From Pyricularia pennisetigena (taxonomy: Eukaryota > Ascomycota > Sordariomycetes > Magnaporthales > Pyriculariaceae), in assembly GCF_004337985.1 (NCBI RefSeq), contig NC_043741.1:6334417-6398416 (forward strand): a stretch of 64,000 bases of DNA. Reading direction: 5' to 3'. Positions 36,481-47,470 of the stretch are shown here, one piece after another (position 1 is the first letter of the stretch; each line of letters opens with the position of its first letter). The notes under the pieces are model-generated. The model did no database searches and was not told the origin of the DNA. It saw nothing but the letters and a program-made list of their open reading frames with translations. A program made the position numbers and the translations under genes.

Positions 36481-37132
36481 TAATACCGAATTTCGTTAAT
36501 AAAATTAACAGCAAATATATTAAACGATTAAGTACGTTACCCGTTATAATTATAATGGAAATAACACCATTTAAAACCCCTATAATCCAAACAAACCCGG
36601 ATTTTCTGGATTTGGTTTCTAAAAAATTTGGAAAAATATTGGATAAAATTAATAAAATGGAAAAAAACCGGGCGAATTTTATTAACCGATTGGTTTAATA
36701 ATAGGATAAATGGGAAAACGGGAAAAAATACCCGGTTATTATTCCGGGAACGTTGGTTTTGGAAAAACGAAATAAATAAAAAATTAATAATTCCAAATTG
36801 GAACTAATTTGGACCGGCCCGTTAGTGGTAGTCAGTTAAACGAAAGGAAGATTAACATTATAAATACGAAAACGAGGAAATAATAATTTAGGAATTGGCC
36901 TAATAAAAAAAATATATATATACGATATTAGGATTTGGCGAAAATTTCAAAAAAAATATCCAAATAAAAATAAAGGCCAAATAAATTAATTGGAAAAAGC
37001 TTTTAAAAAAAGTGATTGGGATTTAAAGGAATTAACCTATTCGTTACCCTGCGGTTTTTAATTACGTATTAACACCTTATTTTAGATTTCCCTTATTTTG
37101 CATTCAAATTCCGCTCATTAACTGGATGGCCG

Positions 37133-37176
<44 letters not shown>

Positions 37177-38928
37177 TTTTTTTTCCACCTGTTTGCTATA
37201 TAATTAAACATTATAAAATTTTTCTTAAACTTGTTCAATTTTTTTTTTAAATTTCACTATTTCCACCACCACCACTTTTCCAAATAAAACCACAATTTTT
37301 CACAAAAGTTTTTTTAATATTTAAATTCCGAAACTTATTATTACCTATTTACTTTTCTTTTTTTTTTATTCTCTTTTTTTTTATTTCCTTTTTTTTGCCT
37401 TTATTTCCACACAACAATTAATTTAAACCGGCCAACTTTTTAAAAAAATTTGACCCTTTTAACCAAATATATATTATTAATTATGGAAAATTTAACCAGT
37501 AATTTGCTAAAATTAACCAACCATAAAAAAATCGCAGAAATTTTGGTGGAGGTTCTAAATACGAAAAACGAAAAAATGATTAACGTTTGGAAATATATAA
37601 ATTTGGAAATTAGAATTCGGATTTTGGCTTACATTTTAAAATGCTCGAAAAAATTTAACAAAATATAAACAATAAAAGTTTTGGAAAAGTTTTGGGACTT
37701 CAAAAAAATTTTTGTAATTTATGGTATGGTTATTACCCGGATTTTAAATATTATTTTTTACACCCAAAAAGCAAAATATGCGAATTATTAGGCAATTTAA
37801 AATATATTATAAAATATTAACAAAATTTATTTGGCCAATATTATATATAAATTAAATATTAAAAATTGGAGCGACGATAAAATTATTAAATTGGTAATTT
37901 ACCAGGTATTTTTTAATATTTTTTATAATAAACCCATCCGGAGTATTATCCCTTGCAATTTAACAAAATTGGTAAATTTAAATGCGACATTTTGGGGTAA
38001 TATTTATTTTAAAAAAAAATTTAAATTGAAAATTTTGGAATTAGGTTTTTACAGCTATTAAAACGACAGAACCGGTAACCCGGATATTATCCTGAAATTC
38101 GAACGCGATTGGGAAATAATAAATATAAATAATAAATTGGAGGATATAATAATAAAATTGTTTTAAAATATAATCCGTTTTTTATTCCGAAAATTTTGGA
38201 ATGGAAATTAGGATTAAAATAAAAGTAAAAGGAAAATAACCAATATTTTATTAAAAAACCCTCCCAATAAATTTAAAAAAACGGATATATTTAAAACTAT
38301 TACCGGTAAATTTTTTAAAATTCCGGTTAAGCAAAAACTGGGTAAAATTTCGTTTTTAATCACATTTACACCATATAACATAAACCCAAAAAAAATCTCG
38401 CTCGATATAAACGCTAACAAAATTTTTTTAACTAAAATTAAAAAAAAATATAAAATTATTGGAGGAAATTTAAATTTTATTACCAATTATATCCGGGAAT
38501 TGAAAAGGGAAAAAAATAAAATGGCCGAAAAACTGGTTTAGGTTAATTAATTTTTAAAAAAAATAAATGGGGAAAATTGGAGGATTTTAAGGAAAATGGA
38601 TTTAGCGAAGATTTTCCTAATTTATAAGGATGGAAACGAGGAAATTCAGGATTATAAAAACGAAAAATATATATTTTTTAAAAATGGAAAAAAAGGTAAA
38701 AAGGAAATTGTTAAATTACTGGGTTCGGAATAATAACACCAAAATTGTTCTTAATACGTTAACATTTTGGTTTAAAAATTTCATTTTTTCAAAGGATTTT
38801 ATTTTTATTAAATTTTTTGTTTTAGGCTGTTGGGGGTTTTTTTTTTCTTTTTTTTTTTTTCCTTTTCGCGTTAAGTTTTATTATTTGAGGATTATTATTT
38901 TTAATGCTTTTTAGGGTTTTTAGGCACT
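37133..38928 (+). other. Unassigned retroelement segment after integrase, opened by an A36 run
   Basis: Begins with 36 A (37133-37168). One frame from 37492 reads through long stretches with few stops (MENLTSNLLKLTNHKK..., 37831-38061, 38234-38540). I recognise no envelope, chromodomain or other family in it. It may be a third element ORF or a nested insertion, both mutated. Confidence 0.5.
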
Positions 38929-38939
38929 GAGGAGGGGGA
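38929..38939 (+). other. Polypurine tract of the retroelement
   Basis: GAGGAGGGGGA four bases before the TG of the 3' LTR, the usual place for second-strand priming. Confidence 0.7.
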
Positions 38940-38942
38940 TTT

Positions 38943-39116
38943 TGGTAATCCCGTAATTGGTTAGGTGGGATCCACCTGCATATTTAGTTAGAAAGCGAGC
39001 ATTTTCGTAGCCGGGATCTGATCCCGAAACGAACCCCCAATTAAGCAAGTTTTGGCCGATCAGCCAGCCCCTGAGGATCAGTTGTGATCCTAGTTTTGTT
39101 GTTTTCTCCTCTTTTA
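38943..39116 (+). repeat. 3' LTR (174 bp)
   Basis: Partner of 30242-30415. Starts TGGTAATCC, ends CTTTTA, and is followed at once by AGCTT. At five of the 13 differing sites this copy has the A/T base, at eight the 5' copy does, so both were mutated independently. Confidence 0.88.
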
Positions 39117-39522
39117 AGCTTCGGAATGATGAGCAAAAAAATATTTTGGAGTAACTCCAAGCTACCGCCGAAAGCTTCTGGACCAGCCAAACCCCTGCTA
39201 AAGGTGGAGCTAACCCCGGCTTCCACAAGGGAGGACACCCACCCACTATCCTTTTTGCTTTTCTTTTTCTTTTACTTGATTAGAATATTCATATTCAATC
39301 TAGACCAGTTCTAGTAGTAATAGCCGGTCCACCTCATGCCGGTACCTGTGCGATGGATGGATGCATCTTGTGGTGCGCAGGATCTCGATTACATCTAGAT
39401 AAATAGCTTCGTCATCAAGCAAGGCAACCATTAGTTCAGTCTGCTGGGAACGATGGTTCGGATGGGGATGAGTGGCCTTAATGCCCCCTATTTCATTTTC
39501 TTTTTACTTTATGTTAGCATGC

Positions 39523-39553
<31 letters not shown>

Positions 39554-40030
39554 CTTTCTTTCTTGCCTTGGTGGTCGATCGTCTGCCTAGCCGTGCTAGC
39601 AGCCTAACCTAGCCTTAGTTCAAGGACTAAGTGTAGATATGAGCCCGAGTTACGTAGATAATCCGATATCAGAGTACCCTTTGTCATGCTGTCGATAGCT
39701 CTCAGCTTCGGGTTGCGGCATGCAAGCCGCCCTTAGGCAGCGGGGTCAGGCCATCCCATTGCTTTCTAACCTGCTCTGTCTTTTGTTTCTTGCATCAGGA
39801 AGCGCTTACGCAGCCTCAATAAGACCCGGATTCGGCTCTTTTGCCATCGCTCAGTTGCTAATTTTTTTTTTTGTTTTTTCTTTGCGTTTGTTTTCAGACG
39901 GTCGAGTGTGAATGATGATAATGAGAAAAGGCGCGATTTTTTTTTCAGTGTCGATTGTATCACATTTGATTCCAGCCAATTGCTGCCAAACATACTCGAT
40001 CTCTTTTACCTGACTAGAGACTGTCTCACG
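39117..40030. other. Intergenic region right of the retroelement
   Basis: Base composition returns to normal immediately at the LTR edge. Contains a T25 run (39529-39553). No gene seen. Confidence 0.6.
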
Positions 40031-40561
40031 ATGTCACAGTCAACCATGAATACCACTGTCCCAGCTTGGTCTAGCTCCAAAGAGCATGGCCGAGACAGCC
40101 CCCTCTGCCTCTCACCCTCAGAGCCACAGAGGGGCCGGAAACGGGTTCGGAGCCACCTACCAGTGATGAGGCCACTACACCACGAACCCTCTTGCGAGTC
40201 TACACTAAGGGGCCGTCGCCGAAACAGATCAAACTCGCCCGTCGGCCCTGTTTCTCGCAACACTTCAGTCGCGGCACGGGATCGGCGGCAATCTCCATTG
40301 AAACAGCGCCATGTGAGCATCATCCAACAACACAACACGCGCAGAAGCCAGTGTCCTTCGCGCTCTCGATCGGCCAACGCACCACCGGGCAGCACTGGAG
40401 CCCAACGCCGCAGGCAACGCACCCGCAGCAGGAGCCGGGTTCATCGATTGGAGGGGATGTTTAGCACGCTGGAGATGAATTCACCGCTGCAATTTGAGGT
40501 CTTGATAAATGAGCTTTCCCTGGAGTCGGTGACCGCAGAGAGTGGGCAGCCAGAGGACTGA
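40031..40561 (+). CDS. Hypothetical small basic SR/R-rich protein
   Basis: Uninterrupted frame of 176 residues, rich in Arg, Ser and Pro with RSRSRS-type and RRRNRSNSP runs, reminiscent of SR-like or disordered nuclear proteins but without an RRM. The last 35 residues are acidic and hydrophobic (LEGMFSTLEMNSPL...) and could be a helix for partner binding. The frame extends upstream to 39908 without a stop, but that part looks like leader sequence. An overlapping frame on the other strand is also open, so the coding claim is modest. Position between the retroelement and the SNF2 gene gives no functional clue. Confidence 0.38.
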   Translation: MSQSTMNTTVPAWSSSKEHGRDSPLCLSPSEPQRGRKRVRSHLPVMRPLHHEPSCESTLRGRRRNRSNSPVGPVSRNTSVAARDRRQSPLKQRHVSIIQQHNTRRSQCPSRSRSANAPPGSTGAQRRRQRTRSRSRVHRLEGMFSTLEMNSPLQFEVLINELSLESVTAESGQPED

Positions 40562-41753
40562 TGATGATTCGGTGTGTGAGTTTTTGCGGGAATTGATGCT
40601 GTGTGACAAGGTATTCACGACGCATGGTTACACTCTGTATGGATTAAAAGAAGGCGTCAGAAGTTGTTTTGCATTTGGAGTCGGTGAAGTTATGGGTGTT
40701 TGTATTTTTTTGGGGGAAAAAAAAGATTAGTTTACTCTGATTGAATTTGTATGAACATTGCACAGTACAGGAGACAAAACACTACATGATGAAGACAATA
40801 AATACATGATACTTTGGAGACAGTGAATTCAATTTTGAAGAATATTAGTGGTGAGAAAAAAAAAAGTACACTTTTTGATCAGTTTTGGTCGCTTTTTTAT
40901 CTGAAAACAGCAAACCAAAACTACCCTCCCAGTGTCTGTGAAAATATGTAATATCCCCACTCCCCGGTTGATCAGTTGACCTATGATGATTTTCTTGGCG
41001 CCGCTTTTGTTGCTCCCCAATCACCTGACGTGCTTTGCCGGCTTTCTCTAGCTTACTTGCAGCCTTTTCCAGTGATATGCATATTTCCAATTTGGTCTCG
41101 TGCCATTAAGGTGGAGAGATGCTGATGAAAGCTTCTTTATCTACCCCGAAGGTCGGCATATCCCGGTCCATCTGGGCCTGAAGAGCTGACGTTTACATAC
41201 AACACAATACCATCAAGTCGGCAGTCACCGTCGCCGCCACTACAACGCATACAGAAAACAACAACAAGAAGAAAAAAAAAAAAAGGACCTTGGTTTCTTC
41301 CCTGGTCCTCTCGTAACAACGCGCGCTTCCCCGGCATGCGCTTTCGTTGAGCGCCGTTTGCATTCCCGGCGACATTTCAACCGCGCCATGTGACAGTCTC
41401 CTCCAACCTCAAGCCTGCGCTCCGTCCTCAGTGCTTCAAAAGCCGACACAAAATCTCAACATAACCCCGCAGAGGTGCCTCGCTCGGCGCAACAAAACTT
41501 ACAACCTCGCATGGTCTGACCTTTATCTCAGATCTCGTTCAAAAAACGGAGTACCCTTTTACAGAACCCCGCCGCCGCTGCCTGGACGCAAACCGCGCCG
41601 CATCTTCGATGACAGCTTCAGTCTCTTCCATATTTTCTTTATTCAAGGGGGTGAAGTTTGTCGCTGTGACCTTTTAACCTCTCCCTCTCATTACTCCAAC
41701 CGCATACTTAGCACAAGTGCTTTGGCAACTTGGGCACCTCTGTCGTTGCTGGT
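40562..41753. other. Intergenic region upstream of the SNF2/RING gene
   Basis: Contains short A and T tracts and several frames without domain signal. The last few hundred bases are pyrimidine-rich and probably hold the promoter and leader of the SNF2 gene. Confidence 0.5.
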
Positions 41754-44700
41754 ATGGCTCCAAACGGTAGTGAAATTGCTAATCCCGCCTCGTCCTCACC
41801 GGCCTCTCACCTTGGCCGCCGCAAACGGGCGCGCTCGGAAAGTGCCGAGCGCTCCCTTGCGATCACTCCTGACATAATCCGCAATTACCCCAATAGCGAC
41901 ACTGACATCTCTTCTTCTGACTCTGCTCCGGAAGGCCGGCCCATGTTCGCCCAGGCATCGCCTCAAAACACGACGACCGTCATGTCTTGGGACCCCAAGG
42001 CGCTCCTCAACCCGAAAGCGGCCCCGCAGCTTGCCGGCTCCACCCCGAGGCCTGGTCACACAGGTAGAGCCACGACGAGCCATGACAACACACCCCAAGC
42101 CTTCCAGTTTGCGAGCCCAAACGCGCCCAGCATTAGCATCGACCTCACGGATTCCGACGACATGCCCGAAGACCAACGCCGCCATGGCGACACGCAAGCG
42201 GCCGGAAACGGCATGGGTGCGATGATAGAGCGTGCCAACAATGTAGAGAGCCGGGCCGATGTTCCCCAGACAAAGAGGCGCAAGATTGAAGTCGCAAACA
42301 CAAACGGACATGGAACTTCGATTCACGGCGGCAGTGGCATATTGGGTAGCTACATCAAAGGGCAGGAACTCGGCGATGGAGGTGCTTCTACACCGGCTCG
42401 TTCGCCACAAACTACGGTTGATCTGACAGACGGTAGGCCTCCTGCGTTCATCCTTTGAAAGCTGGCCCGGAATATACACTAACTTCGTCTTAGTGAACGA
42501 GAGCGATGCTGCTTCTACCGATCCTGGCTTGGTCGAGGTCTGCTTTGGAATGCTGGAGGTTGCTGTTGTCAACTGCCATACCGTACCCCATCCCCGGCCT
42601 AATGGCGTGGCTCTCGGTGGGAACGATTACTGGCCCCCTATCAAGACTGTTCTGCGACGAATGGCCAACGACACGGCCACGGCGAATGTTATGGTCTACG
42701 ATCATACTCGTCAGGTTTTCGGTTCCCTTGATCAAAAGACCGCCTTGGGTCTCGTGCCTTTACTTGACTCGGCGGTGCTGCAGTTCCGGACTGACTGTCG
42801 AATTCCGTCCCGACGGAAGCAGCCAGGTGAAGTCCCAGGCCAGGCTACTTCAAAGGCATACAAGATAGAGATAACCTTGTTTGGCCGGCGCAAATATGCG
42901 CGTACTGTGGGCAGGATCCTCAGGGAGAGGGGCTTGCGATTGATCAATCCCTCAATCGTCCCTCGCGGTATCAAGCTTCACAACCCTCATCTCCAGTTTC
43001 CCAGCCCGGCTGCAGCGGCTTCAGCGCCGACGAGGTCAGCGCCCTCGACTGCGTACGCACAGTACACTCCGGCCCCCACTCAGCGGAGTGTGGAGGAAGT
43101 GCGTGCCGATGTTTACGGGGTCTTTGACGACTTGAACTCTGACTCACTTCCATACATGGAGCCGGGTCCGAACATATTGACCGAGTTGCTTCCTCACCAG
43201 AAGCAGGGCCTTGCCTTCATGACTGCTCGAGAGAATCCGGACGCAAACAAGCTGCCAGCACTTTGGAAAGAGAGATACGTTCACGGCGGTCACCTGGAGT
43301 ACTATAATGTTGTCACGCAGCAATCAGAGGTTACTCGTCCTACTCACGCGCTCGGAGGTATCCTTGCAGATATGATGGGCTTGGGGAAGACGCTATCCAT
43401 CCTCTCCTTGATATCCTCTAGCATGGACCAGGCGGCTGAGTGGGCAACTCGGGATCCGCAGCAGCCTGTTCAAGACCGCCGGAAGCCAAACCCGAACAAG
43501 TTCAAGATCCCGACGCAGGAGCCTCTAGGCCTCACAAAATTGACGCGTAACTCGAAGGCTACCTTGTTAGTATGCCCGCTCAGCACTGTGACCAACTGGG
43601 AGGAGCAAATCAAGCAACATATCAAGCCCGACACGCTGTCGTATTACATCTACCATGGCCAAAATCGCACCAAGGATCCGGCGGTCCTCGCCAACTACGA
43701 CTTGGTCATTACAACATATGGCTCTGTCTCGAGCGAGCTGACGGCTCGCCACAAGCGCAGAGGCAACCAGTATCCCCTTGAGGAGATTGGATGGTTCCGC
43801 GTCGTCCTTGACGAGGCTCACATGATTCGGGAGCAGGCGACTCTACAGTTCAAAGCGATTTGTCGCCTGCAGGCGAATCGCAGGTGGGCCGTCACCGGTA
43901 CACCTGTGCAAAATCGACTGGATGATCTGGCAGCGTTGCTGGCCTTTATACGTCTCAAACCATTTGATGATCGCAACAAGTTCAACCAGCATATTGTGGC
44001 ACCTTTCAAGCTAGCTGACCCAGAGATCATTGATAAACTTCGTGTCTTGGTCGACTCCATCACCTTGCGACGTCTCAAGGACCGTATTCATCTGCCACCC
44101 CGTACTGACAACGTGGTCAAGCTTACGTTTTCTCCCGAAGAACAGCGTCTCTACGACCTCTTTGCTCGGAATGCCAAGGATCGCGTCCAGGCGCTGACTG
44201 GCACTCGAGAACGAATTCTTGGCGGCAAGACGTATATCCACATCCTTCAGTCCATCCTGCGGCTCCGACTTATCTGTGCCCACGGGAAAGACCTTCTCAG
44301 TGAGGACGATTTGAAAGCGGTCGAGGGCATGACGCAGGACTCGGCGATCGATCTGGACAGCGATGACGACTCGGACAAGCCTCAGATGACGGATTCTAAG
44401 GCATACAGAACCTTTGATCTGATGAAGGAGACCAATAACGACGCCTGCGTTGTGTGCCAGCGGAAACTTGGATCCAACAACGAAGAGACGGATTTGGAAT
44501 CGGAGCGCCAGGAGGACCTACTGGGGTACTTGACACCATGCTTCCATCTTTACTGCTTGAAGTGCATTCACTTGTTCCGTGATGAAGAGCGTGGCGTAGG
44601 TCATTCGTCAGACAACCACAGTCTTGGAGAGTGTCCAAACTGCCACCAAATGGTCAAATTCATCTGCAATGAGATCCGCCGCACCCGGGCCGATGCGGAG

Positions 44701-45333
44701 CATGAAGTCTCTCATCAGGAGAAGGCCAAGGGGCATACTGTCAAAAGCCTTGACGACTATAGTGGTCCCCACACCAAAACGCGCGCTTTGGTCGAGGACC
44801 TGCTCAGCGCCAAGGCGCACAGCGAGCTCATGCCAGATGAGCCACCCATCAAGTCGGTGGTTTTCTCTGGGTGGACTTCTCACCTCGATCTGATCGAGAT
44901 GGCCCTTGACAAGGCTGGCATCACACACACACGGCTGGATGGTAAGATGTCGCGACTTGCACGCACACAAGCTATGGATCGATTCCGAGACGACCCATCT
45001 GTGCAGGTTATTCTCGTATCCATCATGGCCGGTGGCCTCGGTCTTAATCTGACGGCCGGAAACCATGTGTACGTCATGGAACCTCAGTACAATCCTGCTG
45101 CCGAGGCGCAGGCAGTCGATCGCGTGCATCGTCTCGGTCAGAAACGACCTGTGCGGATCATTCGATACATTATGGAGAACAGTTTCGAGGAGCAGATGGT
45201 AGCTCTGCAGCAAAAGAAAATCAAGCTTGCCAACTTATCTATGGACCGTGGGGAAACGACTGGACCGTCCGGAGTGGACAAGCGCGAGGCCGCAAGGCAG
45301 CGTCTGATGGATCTCAAGGATCTGTTCAAATGA
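41754..45333 (+). CDS. SNF2-family DNA translocase with embedded RING finger (HLTF/Rad5-Rad16-like)
   Basis: Exons 41754..42432 and 42494..45333 (61-nt intron) give 1172 residues. The disordered first 230 residues carry a nuclear-type KRRK patch and two hydrophobic-acidic motifs, SISIDLTDSDD and TVDLTD, that look like SUMO-interaction motifs. The ATPase begins at LLPHQKQGLAFM with Walker A MMGLGKT (about residue 520) and the DEAH box (about 666). A C3HC4 RING lies between the two helicase lobes (Cys at about 877 to Cys at about 942, with CFHLYCLKC). Lobe 2 ends with QAVDRVHRLGQKRPV (about 1100). This arrangement is that of Rad5/HLTF, Rad16 and Uls1-type proteins: ATP-driven remodellers that are also ubiquitin or SUMO-targeted ligases in DNA damage tolerance. 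SIM-like motifs plus RING make a Uls1-type role possible; I cannot decide the orthology. Confidence 0.87.
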
Positions 45334-46625
45334 ACAAAAGGGCTTCTTTGTTGCAATAACCCCTTGTTCCACCGAATTCGAAGTCTGCAGCTGACTTATA
45401 CCCCCTTTTTTTCTTTTTTTTTCTTGTTACCACGTACTTTCTTCTCTATTTTGATACCCTTTTTTGTCGTTCCAAATTTGTTCACCGTCAAACATCCTAA
45501 CCTAGCTGCGCTAACGACGAGCTGATGAGTGTGCTGGTAACAGAGGCACCTCTTTCGTTTGTTGTCGTACGCAGGCGTTTGATCAGAGCATTTGATCAGC
45601 TTTCATCAAAGACTACTGCTCAGCTCAAAAACAAGGAAAAGATATCTTGGGCTAGTACTTGGTATAGTTGTTCACACACTCAAGATAGAGTCTACACATA
45701 AACCGTTGCTCAATATGGGGCAGGTAAACTGTTACCCACGGCTTCTTTCCTGTCGGCCCGGCATTTTGAGGGGACAGGGGGGCCCTATTGATCAATTTTC
45801 TTTGCCATCACGAATCTCACATGAAACAGGACACTTTTTTCAAGACACATAAGGCATTGGGAAGGCGGACTGATAAGCATTTTTTTTTTCTTTTTCGCGG
45901 CTAATTCTCACGACATTGATTAGTTCTGGGTTGCGTACTTTATTTTGCATTGGGGGAAGGCATTGCAAGCATTACAAAGGGTGGTTTATAGCCTTGTTTT
46001 CTTTTTCTTGGAGCGGTGTCTTTTGTTCTTTGCTTGGCTGTTTAACAACTCTACTCTCCCGTTGGTAGGGGGCGCGGAAATTTGCTTTATAGACCGAAAG
46101 AATTGACAATTGATTGCATCCCACAGGAATCGAGTCGTTTCACATCAGCTTATGTTTGAATATGCTCAGTGAAAGGATGCCATACCTGCCTTCCTGTCTA
46201 CTGACTCTCTATTTACTTACTGCCTATCTATTTACCCACAAATACTCCTTTCAGTAAGGTCAATTCTGTCTGCGTGTCTAGAACTGGCTTCCATGTTGCT
46301 TCGTCTTCTTTTGGGTCCGTCGAAGCACAATCATAAGAACCTGCTATTCTGGTTCTAGTGAGCATCTGGCGGGCGGCTCTCCATGCAAGTCAGTCCCCAC
46401 AGTAAGACAACATAAGCAGAAAAAGGAGATACGCATGCATAGTTGGTGGAAGAAGGGGGAAAAAAAAAATCACAAATTAAAGTGCTGACATGGCCCCATC
46501 CACGGTTAAAGCTGCGCCTCGTCCACCGGCAAGTTGGTAAGACAAGGTAATCAGGAAGGAAATGTAAAAGAGAAAGATGCAGCTGCTGCCTTGCACAAAA
46601 TCTTGAGAGGAAAAGGATCGACCCC

Positions 46626-46680
46626 ATTTTATTTTATTTTATTTTATTTTATTTTATTTTATTTTATTTTATTTTATTTT
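46626..46680. repeat. (ATTTT)11 minisatellite
   Basis: Eleven perfect pentamer units followed by an imperfect TATTTATTTT tail. Confidence 0.95.
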
Positions 46681-46913
46681 TATTTATTTTTCCGTTCCTG
46701 AATGTCAGCTTGCGTCACCCATCAAGACGCCCCCAAACAAAAAAACACTCGACTGATTCCTGCCGATTGATTTGTTGCCTGGTAGAAGCGACAAGAGAGA
46801 GAGACGATAGATAACTACCCGCGTCCCTAATTGCCATTGATATATGCTTTTTGTGTTGCCCGCAAAAGAGAGCTCCCGTCACGCGAACAAAGGTCGGAAT
46901 CGCGGGTCCTCGC

Positions 46914-46914
<1 letters not shown>

Positions 46915-46955
<41 letters not shown>
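46915..46955. repeat. A41 homopolymer
   Basis: The longest of the 13 A or T runs of 16 nt or more in this window. Confidence 0.97.
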
Positions 46956-46956
<1 letters not shown>

Positions 46957-47401
46957 GACACCAAGCAACGACCCCGCGTTTGTTTGACGCGGCCGCTGAA
47001 CACCTCTTGGCGCACGCTTTTCGAAGCAAGAATTTCCACGATAATTGCCGCTCATTCTTCAGTGCCTCGGGTGGCGCCACTATTCATCGGGCTTCGTATT
47101 GGGTGGGCTTGTCCGATACTATTCTCACCCCCTTTATTGGTGGTCGCTGCTGCTTGGAGCAAACATTCCACAGGGGAATCATCAACTGGAACTCTTTTTT
47201 ATTTCCCCTGAAGGCTTCGAGGTTCTGCGGCTCAGCCTTTGGGGTTGCTCAGCACATCAGCCAACAACCCAACATCAGATTGTTCAGGCGAGAAGATCAC
47301 GTCTCACATTCTCATTCGTACACTCACGCCTACTTACATATTCACCCGACTTCACGTCATAATAATCTCTCAGACCGTGGGGGGTGGGCACTCCAGGAGT
47401 C

Positions 47402-47433
<32 letters not shown>
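47402..47433. repeat. (CAGG)n tetranucleotide repeat in a 5' leader
   Basis: Seven to eight units ending about 38 bp before the Hsp70-like start codon at 47471. Confidence 0.9.
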
Positions 47434-47470
47434 CAAGCCCCTGGGCTTACCCTAGGGCAACCAAGCAGCC

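Larger units (their letters stand above)
30242..39116 (+). mobile_element. Full-length, RIP-mutated Ty3/gypsy-type LTR retrotransposon (dead)
   Basis: Flanked by AGCT(T) duplications and bounded by two 174-bp LTRs. The interior is far more A+T-rich than its flanks, with TAA/TAG stops in every frame, so nothing is translatable. Sense is plus. Eroded landmarks come in the order protease, reverse transcriptase, RNase H region, integrase, which is Ty3/gypsy order: a protease-like NIGLIVDFI patch near 33075; RT with KMVHNYKRIN near 34275 and YIDD at 34653-34664; an integrase zinc-finger remnant ending CIKYEICQR near 36010; and the integrase core MDFAKPI ... NGNHFA ... ENTVKLL (36099-36420). Asp-to-Asn changes at expected catalytic positions fit G-to-A mutation. 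A polypurine tract (38929-38939) precedes the 3' LTR. About 1.8 kb after integrase is unassigned. Confidence 0.93.
45334..47470. other. Intergenic region rich in simple repeats
   Basis: Lies between two genes on the same strand. Contains (ATTTT)11 at 46626-46680, an A41 run at 46915-46955 and (CAGG)n at 47402-47433, the last within about 40 bp of the next start codon. No gene recognised. Confidence 0.65.

Noticed and set aside
38630..38914. Open frame near the retroelement 3' end taken as a separate gene
   Set aside because: Lies inside the RIP-mutated element, Lys/Phe/Asn-rich from base composition, not conserved in appearance.
41796..42572. 258-residue minus-strand frame
   Set aside because: Antisense shadow of SNF2 exon 1; Arg/Val-rich composition follows from the codon use of the real gene.
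47393..47440. Short direct repeats considered as a CRISPR array
   Set aside because: Pure tetranucleotide repeat with no spacers, in a eukaryotic genome.
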